64,000 bases of DNA from Synaphobranchus kaupii. Lineage: Eukaryota; Chordata; Actinopteri; Anguilliformes; Synaphobranchidae. Shown piece by piece: positions 10,756-21,537 of this stretch (within the stretch, counting starts at the first letter, position 1; every line of letters starts with the position of its first letter). Position numbers and translations under genes: made by a program. The stretch is taken from positions 83,658,541 to 83,722,540 of the forward strand of contig CM056376.1 in assembly GCA_029718625.1 (NCBI GenBank), written 5' to 3'. A model generated the notes under the pieces. That model was not told the DNA's origin. It searched no databases and saw only the letters and a list, made by a program, of their open reading frames with translations.

Positions 10756-11315
10756 CCATCGTTTTACATTTTGACAGCAACATTTGCTAAAAATTTGAGT
10801 ACCAAATACTGAGGTTTCTAATGCTCAATTTTTGCTTCCTACTCAATACTGATTAGAGAGCTTTTAACAAAGATTTAACTGAAAAAGAGATCACTGCTTT
10901 CTGGAGGGTCAAAGTGAACTTGCTAATGGAATAGAAAGAGACAAGAGATCAGTCAATTCCAACTATACTCGGCTAAACAGCAAATAAAAAAATTACAGGC
11001 ACAGTCTGAGCACAGGAGATGAATATCTCTAGAGGCAAATTAAGTTTAATAAGCTCTGTGACTGAGTGGCTGCAACTGAACTGCAAAAGCCTGCAGCCAA
11101 GACTGTTGGCAACTTCCAGAGTAATAAATTGTTTTCTCTCCTTACCAAATCCATGCAATCAAAACAAGTAAAGGGATAGACATGTCAAAGAGGCAAACTG
11201 CAGAAAACATAATGTCAGTTGCTTATATAGGTTGTCTCTCCATTACAAGTAGACAGGTGCACTTTATGGATACATCATTTTGAGCACAGCTCTTTGGGGA
11301 CAATCAACTGAGCAG
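10756..11315. other. unrecognised DNA
   Basis: No recognisable repeat family or gene. The short frames here lack supporting motifs. Confidence 0.5.
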
Positions 11316-11320
11316 GATTA

Positions 11321-12381
11321 TGTTAGGATTCTGAGTTTTGTCTGTTTGTATTTGTTATTTCTGTTCCTTGTTTATTATTCATTATTATCGTATTTGTGTA
11401 TTATTCTGTACTCATGTTTATTATTATTAGTGTAGTTACTCTCGTGTTGGTTTTCCTTATTACATTTACTTTCCATATTCCAGTTTTTGTTCATGTATTT
11501 GCATTTATGTCACTCCCCGGTCTTCGTCTCACTTTTCGGGAGCCGGGTGTTTTTGGTCCTCTCTGTATTTCCCCTGACTAAACTAGTTGTCCCACTTATT
11601 GTTTATATTACTAATTAACACTAACAACTACTAACAGCTTAGTTTAGGTATTTTACTAACCCACTAATTACTAACGCTTCCTTGCTTTAGCTGCCACTCC
11701 TTTCCTGCAATTCTATCTTTCAATTATTTACTTTACGCTTCCTCTTTACTAACTGACATCTTACTTCCGCTATCCACTGACTCTCTTAACATGTGCACGT
11801 GTCTTCAACACTCCCGGTCATGTCTTGTCTATTCGTTTGCATGCTTAGTCCAGTCCGAGTCTTCCTTGTTCCCTCATTATTCTATCATTATTCCCCTCAT
11901 TATATCATTGTCTGCACCTGTCAGTCTTCCCTGTTACTCCTCCCACTCGCACCTGATTTCCCTTGAGTTGAGTGTTCCCTTCCTATATATACCCTTCAGT
12001 TTCACTTGTCCTTTGTCAGAACATTGATCGATATTTCCAGTGTCTACGTCTTTCTAAGCCTGTGTTTATTCGTGATTTCTGAGACACCCTTCTGTTTGAT
12101 TCCGAATTTTTGCCTGCCGATTTTGTTTTGTTTGCCTTTCTGCTTTTCTGGTTTATTTGACCTTTGCTTTTGTTTTTTACTACCCCTCTGCATACTCCGT
12201 TTGTACATTGCCTACCTGATTTCCTGGTTTTGATCTTTTGGGCTGTTTTTTTTTATTCTTTTGGATTTTGATTTTGTCTCGTCTAGAATCTGATTACCTG
12301 GCTTTTTGACCTTGGACTGAAATAAACAAAGTTTTTTGCCTAATCCTGGTCTATGCTTGGGTCTGAGTCTGGGGCGTTACA
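11321..12381 (+). repeat. solo LTR-B with 5-bp target duplication
   Basis: The LTR starts TGTTAGGATTCTGAG and ends GGGGCGTTACA, the usual TG...CA form. The 5-bp direct repeat GATTA lies on both sides (11316-11320 and 12382-12386), so this is a complete solo LTR. A TATA-like CTATATATACCC lies near 11980-11995 and an AATAAA signal at about 12322, giving a plus-strand reading with a plausible U3-R-U5 order. The start resembles LTR-A (TGTTAGGATCCTG), so the two families look related. A 182-bp piece of the same LTR, inverted, lies within the stack at 51719-53384. Short open frames within it are incidental. Confidence 0.9.
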
Positions 12382-12891
12382 GATTATTACAAACCTCTGG
12401 TGCAACAACTTGAGTTTTTTTATTTCAAGCACAAAACATATTGTACATACAATTTCAGTTTGTCTATTCCAATGTATGTCAGTAGCATGGACATACAATC
12501 AAGCCGGAAAGTCTCTCCACCCCTTTCACCTTCTCCAAGTTTTATTACGTTACAGACATATTCTACAATAGATTGAGTTCATTTTTTGTCTCAAAATTCT
12601 ACACAAAATAGCCCATAATGACAAAGTGAAAACAGGTTTTTAGACATTTGTGCTAATTTATAAAAAATCAAAATGTAAAATATGTACACAAGTGTGCACA
12701 CCCTTTGATATGACACCCAAAAGTGAGCTGAGGTGCATTTTGTTTCCACTGATACTGCTTGAGATGTTTCTACAACTTAATTGGAGTCCACCTGTGATAA
12801 ATTCAATTGATTGGACATGATTGGGGATTGCCAACACCTGCCTATATAAGGTCCCACAGTTGGCAGTGCATGTCAGAGCAAACTCCAAGCC

Positions 12892-13248
12892 ATGGGGTCA
12901 AAGGAATTATCTGCAGACCTCAGAAACAGGATTGTGTCAAGGCATAGATCTGGAGAAGGGTACGGAAAAATCTCTGCAGCTTTACAGGTCCCAAAGAGCA
13001 CAGTGGCCACCATCATTCGTAAATGTAACCACCATGTGAATCTTCCTAGACCTGGCCGCCCGGCCAAACTGAGCAATCGGGGAAGACGGGCCTTGGCCAG
13101 GGAGGTGAGCAGGAACCCGAGGGTCACTCTGACAGAGCTCCAGCGTATTCTTGTGGAGATGGGAGAACCTTTCAGAAGATCAACCATCCAGGCAGCACTC
13201 CACCAATCAGGCCTTTATGGTAGTGGCCAGACGGAAGCCCCTCCTTAG
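12892..13248 (+). pseudogene. Tc1 transposase, N-terminal DNA-binding half
   Basis: This 118-codon frame starts MGSKELSADLRNRIVSRH. It holds two helix-turn-helix units (about residues 6-45 and 60-100) joined by a GRPAK motif, the paired-like bipartite arrangement by which Tc1 transposases bind their inverted repeats. The family member should continue straight into the catalytic domain. Here the frame shifts after LHQSGLYG near 13218-13225 because a couple of bases appear to be missing, and it runs out in a meaningless tail (SGQTEAPP). The start ATG follows a normal 5' untranslated stretch of about 390 bp from the element end. Confidence 0.9.
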
Positions 13249-13277
13249 TAAAAGGCACATCACAGCCCGCTTGGAGT

Positions 13278-13892
13278 TTGCACCTAGAGGACTCTCAAAC
13301 CATGAGAATCAAGATTCTCTGGTCTGATGAAACCAAAATGGAACTTTTTGGCCTGAATACCAAGCGTCACGTTGGGAGGAAACCAGGCACCGCTCATCAC
13401 CTGGCTAATACCATCCCTACAGTGAAGCATGGCGGTGGCAGCATCATGATGTGGGGCTGTTTTTCAGCAGCGGGAACGGGGCGACTAGTCCTGATAGAGG
13501 GAAAGATGAATGCAGCTAAGTACACCGAGATCCTTGAAGAAAACCTGCTCCAGAGAGCTCTGGACCTCAGACTGGGGCGAAGGTTTACCTTCCAACATGA
13601 CAACGACCCGAAGCACACAGCCAAGAGAACAAAGGAGTGGCTTCGGAGAAAGTCTGTGCATGTCCTTGAGTGGCCCAGCCAGAGCCCAGACCTGAATCCA
13701 ATTGAACATCTGTGGAAAGAGCTGAAAATGGCTGTGTACCGACGCTCCCCATCCAACCTGACGGAGCTTGCAAGGATATGCCAAGAGGAATGGGCAAAAA
13801 TGTCCAGAAACAAGTGTGCCAAGCTCGTAGCTTCTTTCCCAAGATGCCTTGAAGCTGTAATCACTGCCAAAGGTGCAGCAACCAAGTATTAG
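13278..13892 (+). pseudogene. Tc1 transposase, DD34E catalytic half
   Basis: This 204-codon frame contains the whole catalytic core: the first Asp in ILWSDETK (GAT 13326-13328), the second in FQHDNDPKH (GAC 13599-13601) and the Glu in DLNPIEHLW (GAA 13704-13706). The spacing from second Asp to Glu is 34 residues, diagnostic of Tc1-type DD34E enzymes. The C-terminus ends [12 protein letters not shown]. The segment between the two halves, around 13285, lacks several codons relative to the family (a deletion of about 8 bp before CACCTAGAGGACTC), which together with the upstream break separates it from the DNA-binding half. Confidence 0.92.
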
Positions 13893-14103
13893 GCTAAGGG
13901 TGTGTACAGATATGTAACCCCTAAATAACCTATTTTTGTCAGTAAAATAAAATTGCATATTTTCTTAAAACCTGTTTTCACTTCATCATTATTGGCTATT
14001 GTGTGTAGATGTTTGAGGCAAAAATCTATTGTAGTATAAGTCTGTAATGTAATAAAACGTGGAGAAGGTGAAAGGGGTGGGGAGACTTTCCGGCTTGACT
14101 GTA

Positions 14104-17100
14104 TGCGCATAATTGCATGTGAAAGCCATCATTATGAGAGAAGAATCCTGCCATGTTATAATTGACACCTTCCTTGAAGGGATTAATCTATGATAACAAA
14201 TTCTTATATACCATTAACATAACTGAGCGGACATTCAGGTGTTACACAATGTACACAATGATCTAGGTGTTATAGAGGATGGCATAATTCAAATTACGCT
14301 TTTGGAAACTTCAGTTTATTTTGGTACTTCAGTTTATTTTGAATTTTGTTCTGTCTTGGACTCATGCAGTTATAAACTGCACATGTTCTCAGGGCCTCGC
14401 AAGGTGGCATTTATACTGAGGACGAAAGTATTGTTTGTGGCTGTCGTTCTCATCATCTGTTCTGTCCTGCTCACTTTAAAGAATGCACCGTATGCTTGAA
14501 CAGCTGCAGGCTCCTGACAGGAGCTGTCAAGCTGGTTTTGATTCTGATGTAAGTGATCTACAATTACCTCAGGCACCTGAAATTCTGAAATTGTCTGCTC
14601 AGTGAAAGGAAAGATGAGTTCCTGTGCAGCATGGAACATACATGAAAATAGCCCAGAAAACATGATAAAACCCATAAATCATTTATTGCTTAATGTCATA
14701 TTGAGATCAATATTGTGTGTGTGTGCACGCGCGCATGTGTATGTGTTGACTACTGTAAATAGAACATAAACATAAGTATCTAAGTTCAAAGAAATGTGCT
14801 CAGTCAATATTGTGAATTCCCAGGACAGGCACAGTTACGACAGCATTTTTAAAGATGGGAATGATCAATTCATTCCCTTTCCCACAAATTATATGGCTTT
14901 GGGCAAATTACACTGCCTGTGGAGAGAGGCCATTCCATATTGATGAAGACATTTACATTGATGTGGGAGTTAGGGAGGCATTTGGTAAAAGCTTCCATAC
15001 CAGCGTGCAGGATCTAAAGTGGTCCGAGATTGTAAATCTGAGAAGCGGAAGTTAAAAGCATACTCATCTGGTACGAGACATTCAGTCCACAGTGCCAAAA
15101 AGAAAGGTGTTTATCACAGAAGACTACAAGAGCTTGAAGCATTTGCATTCCCTTGGTCAGTAACTCTGAGGATAAAACCATCAGCAATGAAGCCATATTT
15201 TACCCTGCATGACATGAAAAAGTCTAAACATTTTGAAGTGACTTTAGACTATGGAACATTGTTAAATATTATTTTAAAAAATACATTTTTGGTTTAATAT
15301 ATACTCACATCTCATTATATTCCATTGCATTACAATTAAACACATTACTCTACAATAAAATTTATGAATGCCAACTATCCATCAACAATGCATTTGTAGT
15401 GCTAAATAACGCTTTCATTAATGCTTCATTATCCACCAATACTTACCTTAACCTGAAATTCTCACATTGTCACTGAATTAAATATATAAATACACTAATG
15501 TGCTTTCTTGGGCAGATAAAGCCTTTGCCTTTTATTTTTGCTCAGTCTCATTTCTTCTCATATCGGTCTTTGGTTTCAGTGAGTGTGCACAAACTAATTA
15601 TTTTTATATTGCCTCCTTGAGCAGCTTATTTTTTTATCCTTTATACAACAACCTGAATGCATTCAGGGCGGGAGGCGGGAACCATTGTAACAAATTGTTC
15701 TGTACTTTATTTTTGTCTCAGAGCTTGTTTTTGCACAGAAAATGGGATACTGTTTAATTGGACGCTGTTAAATGATGCAAAATAGTAATAGCTTTAAACA
15801 TATGAATTGCACTGGTAAAAGACAGCAAATCCACATAAATAGACTTAAATTACATTATTATTTCGCAGTCACACAAGAGTGGGTGAGTTTACGTTTAAGC
15901 TGTTGCAGTTGAAAACATGTGCCGCGATTGCAGAGCCAATTATTTTTTAGTTATTTGCCGGATGCATTCAACTGTATTAACATATAGGCTAAACGTGACA
16001 TTGCATAGGCTACATTCAGCAAAATTATATTGTTGTGAAAGGACAGGGGTGAACGGAAAGCATTGAAGGTTGTGTTTCCTATGCAGTAATATATGGGAAA
16101 GAAAAATTTCAGAAATATGCTTATGTTTTTTAGCCTCTTTGTTCATGAATAAATGTGGCTTTTGTTAGTCCTAAGGAATGGATTAGTCATTATGAATTAA
16201 AGTACTTTATAATAAATGGAAAGGAATTGTAAAATTGGAGAATTTTGTAGGGGTGTACCTGCCATGTTTCATACTGTGGCACATCTGGAGAGGTGGATCA
16301 TTTATACACGTCACATGTTCCGAGAAACTACACTTGTGTTTCCTAGCTGAAGCATCCTCTGGGAGCGTCCTTGTTCCTCACTCCTCTGAGGAGCATTTAA
16401 CCACTTGGAATGTCCTTAAAGATGATGGACCTTCATCGATTTCTGGGTCAGACGAGGACGGATAAAATAAGCGATTGCAATTAACCCATAGGCTTCCAGT
16501 TACAGAGATCAGGACTTGGGTATGCTCCAGTGAATATACAGGATTCACCAGAGTACCCCCAATAAATATAAGCACAATAAACATCATGACTATGTGTGAC
16601 TACTGAGGCCATCATCCTGATGGTAAGTGATGCGCCATTCCTTAGAGACTCACTCGAAACACTCACATCACTTGAAGAGCCCATTTTATATAGCATTAGG
16701 GCTACCCGGCTTGCACAGAAAACACATATGTTTCCTCATAAAATATGCCAACTAGCACTCCAATAAATTAAACGCTGCTTAATACCTTGGTGTAATTAAT
16801 AGACTGCTCATCTCATCTTGAGGTTTGTATAAGGATGTGAACTCCATATGTGAATGTGAATGAGTGTGAATTTGCTTGTACCACACACTGTTTGAGATTA
16901 TCTTCAATTAAACCTTCTATAAGGCCTCTTAGTGGATAGGGACTCTTTTTAATCGACATCCATTTGCCTGTTATCCTGATTTGACCCATTAAATTGAAGT
17001 AGCTTCTTACATCTGACCACATGGGTCAATTTTATTGGTAAACAATACATGACGTCATGACAATAAAGCTTCAAAAGCTTTCAGCAGAAGTATCACTGCA

Positions 17101-17125
17101 TGACTGTCTCTGGTGTGACTCCTGT
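14104..17125. other. three kilobases of unrecognised DNA
   Basis: No gene or known repeat is identifiable. Local details: a short tandem duplication of TTCAGTTTATTTTG near 14310-14342; an alternating GT/GCAC tract at about 14716-14745; and overlapping open frames at 14855-15055 and 15019-15297 that show no domain or motif. Confidence 0.5.
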
Positions 17126-17129
17126 TAAG

Positions 17130-17920
17130 TGGCATCATTAAGCGGCATAAGAGACAACAGGATACACTGCCTACATCATTTTGCGTCTTTGATCTTTTGT
17201 AGTTCTACATATCACCTCAGATTTTGCACAACTGTGGACAAGGAGTCCAGGAATTGTATAGTTCTACCGGTTTCACATTTGTAGCTCTCAGTATTTCATT
17301 GCAAACTAAAGAAAAACAGCTTTTTTTTGCATTTTTTCCAGGATTTCTTTGCATTTGTGGCACTTTATTTTGACCTATTAATGGTTAATTGAAAATTAAC
17401 TAATCTAGGTTAGTAGTAAATGGTACAACTGGCTTGCTTCATTTAAGCCAAAGGAGGGTACGCGCATTGTGCACACGCCTTTGTAGACGCACTTATATGC
17501 ACCGTTAAAATAACATGTATACAACTGCGACATGACTTTAGACCAGGTTAGTGGTGGTTCTAGCGCAAGCGCTTTCTGCTGGCTCAAGATAGCAATACGC
17601 CAAAAAAAATCCTGGCCACTCCTCATCTTAAGACCAACGCCCAAACGGCGCAAGAGTACATGCTAGTTAAACGGCGTGAGCGTTAGGCGTTATTATGAAC
17701 CTACCGCCGGGTGTAAGATAGCAAAGACACTTGCGTTTGGGTTAGCGCCGCTTTGCGCCGGGTGTAAGATAGGGCCCCTGGAGTTATAAAGCCTTAAACA
17801 ATAGAACACCCCCCTAAATAGGTGATAATTGACCACATTTGGCATCTGTGTGAAGGGGTTAATGAGTTTTTCTTTTCTGCATCCCACACTTTCCCAGGAG
17901 TTCATGACCACCTTTTAAGG
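17130..17920 (+). repeat. dispersed repeat R1, copy 1, with hAT-like insertion
   Basis: Blocks such as AGTTCTACATATCA, CAGATTTTGCA, TTTGCATTTGTGGCACTTTA, GAGTTATAAAGCCTTAAACA and AAATAGGTGA recur in the same order at 33190-33815 and 35755-36300. The 3' end reads GTGAAGGGGTTAA. On the other strand this is TTAACCCCTTCAC, which looks like a piggyBac-type end; the superfamily is an inference. In this copy the middle is replaced by about 330 bp of the element described at 17452-17772. Confidence 0.65.
17452..17772 (+). mobile_element. 3' part of non-autonomous hAT-like element (same as 44032-45933)
   Basis: From GGAGGGTACGCGCATTG to GATAGGGCCCCTG this matches 45593-45933 closely, for instance TTTAGACCAGGTTAGTGGTG and GCGCCGGGTGTAAGATAGGG. 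The right terminus, reverse-complemented, is CAGGGGCCCTATCTTACACC, a CAGGG-type hAT terminus. The left part of the element and about 30 bp of the host R1 repeat are missing, so the copy was truncated after or during insertion. Confidence 0.7.
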
Positions 17921-19800
17921 TTTAGAGAACTGTTCCAATAAAAAATTTTTTGGTTTTAATTCCCTCTGTAAGAATTTACATTGTGATGCACTGTGTCACA
18001 ACTTGAATGTAAATGGAATTATATATTAAAAATCACACCCAGGTGGTGAAGTAAGCGGTGCATGTTTATGAGCAATCATATAAAAAAATGCAATAGAAAA
18101 TGTGTGTGTTGTTTACATGTACAAAAACAATGGTTAGTACTCTGATAACAAACAGGAAAGATTACAGTTATTACTTGAACAATAACAATGGAATTCCAAA
18201 CTCAACAAGAGGGTGCATGGATTGTTGGACACTGGTGGTAGATTTTGTATTGATTTTGCTTCGGGGGGTTGCTACGGCGACTCACCTTGCTAACAGGTGG
18301 AATGTTCAAAACTCCACTCTAGTGGCAGCTGGTAATTTCAATTTCAAACCCATTTTCTAACTTGTGACCGTGACTACAGTTTTTAAGCTACACAAGACAT
18401 ATTATATACAGATGTGCATCTGGTTCTCAGGATTCCTACCGTGTGAATATCTAAGCTGTGACATGTATATTTTTTGAGATAGAGCTGTCTGAGGCTGGGC
18501 ATGCTTTTCTCAAGCTACTATTGTATTGCCGGACATGTGACGCATAGGCGACTCCTGATTGGTTTAAATCTCATTCTACGAACGGACGGACGGACACACG
18601 GACACACATGTCACGTATAGAAGCGGCTGCACCACTTAAAAAGGAATGATTGATTCAATTGATTTATTAATCAATTCCCTGATAGAATCAAGACTAAAAT
18701 TGAGTCTCAACTTGTTGCCCAATAACATTGTTTCATTCTGCTCCCACCGCTGTCTCTGTGGAATGCTCCCAGAACTACTGAAGCTGAAGCAGCATTATGT
18801 AACCTCAGGTTTTCCATATACAGTGTAATCACGTTTGTTGTTGTTGTTGGAAAGCCTATGTCATGGGGAACAAGTTTGTGTCAGTGGGCACTGAATAAAA
18901 GTAAAAAGTCAGTGGGCACCATTCAAAAGTAAACAGAAGGTAATGCAAATTACCTATGAGTCAGCAGCCAGCTATGCCACAAATGGTTAACGTGGTGTAA
19001 TAAACTTATAGGTAGCGCAAACTGGGGTCATTGTTGTTACTGCCATTTTGTTGTGATTAGGTCTTTCTTTGATGATTCAGGGTTTTCTGTTTATCTTTGG
19101 GTATATAGGCTAATAGTATATACCACACTAATTTTGCACCATTGCATGCTGTCATTACTGGACAATAAATTGCATTCAGTTTAACGTGGTATTCTTCTTT
19201 GACTTTAACCACTACACACATAGCGGTTTTAAGGTCCTAACATACACGTAGAATATCTGCACCCCATAGTCACTCACCTATACAGTAGTGGCGTTGCAAG
19301 ATTGTATCACAACACATTGTATCCTACACAAGCCAGAAGCACGTCCGCGTCTAAAAAAGATAGATAGCGGTCACACTATTGGTGGAAAGAGGCTATAGTC
19401 CCTCATTTGCGGCATCCTTCTATGTACAAATGTTAGCACATAGGATAGATTTAAATGTTACTTTGGTGTCAGATAACTGAATAAAACCGAAATGACATTA
19501 AATGAATCCCATTCTGGTAGCACCAGGTAATACTACATGCGTTCCTTCACCACTCAGATACTTACGCTGTTTGGTGTGTCTGACGGGAGTGTTACACCTA
19601 CAGTACCATGACCAACTCAGTCCAGTCTCCAGCTCAATAAAAGTACTTGAGGCAGATGTTCAGAAGTCTTGAATAAACAACTCTGGCAATAAGGAAAGCC
19701 ACCAGAGCTGCAGTAGACGTTTGTGTCTAGTATGATACCTATTTTATAACTTGCAGTTTATTTGCTGATCTTGGTTTAGTTTTTCGAAGCAAACACAGTA
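17921..19800. other. unrecognised DNA with a possible LTR at about 18826-19241
   Basis: Most of this stretch is unassigned. 18826-19241 has an LTR-like order: TG start, TATA-like GGGTATATAGGC near 19097-19108, AATAAA near 19165 and a terminal CCTAACA. The flanks TACAG and TACAC agree at only four of five positions, and no second copy exists in the window, so I do not claim it. A GACGGACGGACACACGGACA tract lies at 18583-18602. Confidence 0.4.
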
Positions 19801-19837
19801 AGAGTTGCATTTTACTTTACCTGAAATTGTGTTCTCC

Positions 19838-20195
19838 CTAGAAGAGTGGAATAGAGAATTAGGTATACTAGCATCTTATGAAAGTGTTTCATATAGACTG
19901 ATTGGAAAACCAGAAAAATTTGAGAAGTGGCAAAATTACCTTAGATTTATATGTGGATGTATGTGTGTATCATAGTTTTTTATTCTGTATTTTTAGTTAA
20001 TCATTTATTTTTCTTTTTGTTGGAGGGTTTTGGGATGGGGGGGAGAGTGCAATCTGTAGGGGTGTTCTATATTTAGTTATATATGATCTATATCATTATT
20101 CCATCATTTGCCATGTAATATTTAAAAAAAAATTGGTGAATTGACAATGATATTGTGATGGAAAATAAAAATTACTAATTAAAATTATTATTTTT
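19838..20195 (+). mobile_element. 3' end of an L1-like LINE
   Basis: Codons 19838-19975 are open and read LEEWNRELGILASYESVSYR and then a W-x-x-Y-L stretch before a TAG stop. This resembles the extreme C-terminus of fish L1-type ORF2 proteins, where short W-rich text precedes the stop. It is followed by an AT-rich, G-tract-containing 3' untranslated region (GGGATGGGGGGGAG near 20031) and ends in TGATGGAAAATAAAAATTA. Everything upstream is absent: a typical 5'-truncated insertion. Confidence 0.55.
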
Positions 20196-20974
20196 TAAAA
20201 CCATTACCTTCAACAAAAATGAAAAAGAATGTGATTTCTTGTTCAGGATTTTATGCCTTTTGATTTACAAAACATTCTTAGTTGATTCATGGCCTTTTGT
20301 ACAAGTATATTCATTGCGTATTTTTTAAGTATTTCTGAGAAATGCAAAGCATTTTTTGCCAATAGCATTGACCCCCCAGACCAAGGACTTCATTAGATGT
20401 TGGCTGGATGACTAGCTTGTTTTACAGAATGATTAAAATTCCTGTTAGTATGCTGGATCAGCGGGTGGTGGAACACCATCCCCTGACGTGTCATCCTGAC
20501 TTTGATGTTTCCATCTGACTCTTAAGTGTCTGTCAACTCAGAAATGGGACACGCAATGCCCAGAATATGATATTAACTCTAAGGCTCCTTCTCCGTCTTT
20601 CTAGTTACAGGATTAACAGGATTACCCTCAATGCATTTGAATTTACAATTCACCTCCAGAGCTGAGTGTAGCATTTCCCTATTTTTGACCATGCTCCCCT
20701 CTTTGTGAAACACTGTGGCTACTTCTGAAGAATGGAGGGACGTGCAGATAGACAAGCTGGGCATGGTTAGTTCTGTAACAGTGGCTAGCGGAGTTAGTTA
20801 GCCATAGGCTACCATTGCCATTTTGGGGCCTGTTTCAAATGCCAACCCTCTATTCCAATTCACCCCCCCCCCCCCCCCCCCCCAACACCACACCCCTACC
20901 CCTACCGAACCATCATAACACAACAAACAACGGTGTGTGACTGAAATTAGGCTAACTTTACTCACTTTAATATC
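20196..20974. other. unrecognised DNA with a 21-base poly-C run
   Basis: A pure C run spans 20863-20883 and is followed by CCCCTACCCCTACC. No gene or repeat family is recognised elsewhere in the stretch. Confidence 0.6.
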
Positions 20975-21537
20975 GACAGCCTCATAACAAAAGTGTTTGT
21001 CATTTTTTGTAGTTTTGAGAAAAAGGCAAAAAACTGCTGCAATTCTACATCAATGAGTATTTATTAACTCTTTCTTTTACAAACACATATCAATGGCTGC
21101 TAAATGAAATACAGATCATGTGACTTTGTATTATGATTACATAATGGCTAATGATGACTTAGGCAAAAATATTGAAAACTGAGTGGGACTTAGGCATTTA
21201 TATACATGACTTAGGCAAAAGTCGAGAATCCACTGATGACTTAGGCAAATGTCAAGTATCTACTAGTACAGAGAAAGTATCAAATTTGACACTTCCTAGG
21301 CAGATTTATGCTTCCAAATGGGGTAAGCTGTCAAAATAATGGTGACAGTGTTGAGGCAAGACGTGCTTCATTGACTGCAAATCATTGAACATAGCATAAA
21401 GTGGTTCAGGAAGTGCACAGCGACCTGCAGTGACTTGAGCATTTTTACACTGTTGACGAATGATAAATCAAGTGATTTAGGCAGAAAATCTCAAAATGTC
21501 CAAAAAATGACTTAGGCACTTTTGTTATGAGGCTGTC
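20975..21537. mobile_element. 563-bp inverted-repeat element with GACTTAGGCA motifs
   Basis: The ends are perfect inverted repeats (ACAGCCTCATAACAAAAGTG at 20976-20995 and its complement at 21517-21536). Similarity extends inward through TCATTTTTTG and TTTTGAG with a small gap. The interior has six versions of the decamer GACTTAGGCA, or TGATTTAGGCA, at about 21158, 21187, 21209, 21237, 21473 and 21508. No coding frame exists. No clear target duplication was found, so the superfamily is open. Repeated subterminal motifs suggest transposase-binding sites of a non-autonomous DNA transposon. Confidence 0.7.

Larger units (their letters stand above)
12496..14101 (+). mobile_element. Tc1-like transposon, complete to both ends
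   Basis: The element is flanked by TA at 12494-12495 and 14102-14103. The terminal inverted repeats read CAATCAAGCCGGAAAGTCTC on the left and, reverse-complemented, CAGTCAAGCCGGAAAGTCTC on the right; similarity extends through the CACCTTCTCC stretch. The 1606-bp length matches a full Tc1 element. The transposase gene is present in two pieces broken by small deletions, so this copy is probably not self-mobile, although its ends look competent. Confidence 0.95.

Noticed and set aside
14855..15297. Two overlapping frames that might be one frameshifted gene
   Set aside because: Neither shows a domain or similarity to the transposases in the window.
18826..19241. Possible solo LTR
   Set aside because: Promoter and polyadenylation signals are placed plausibly, but flanks match only four of five bases and no second copy is present.
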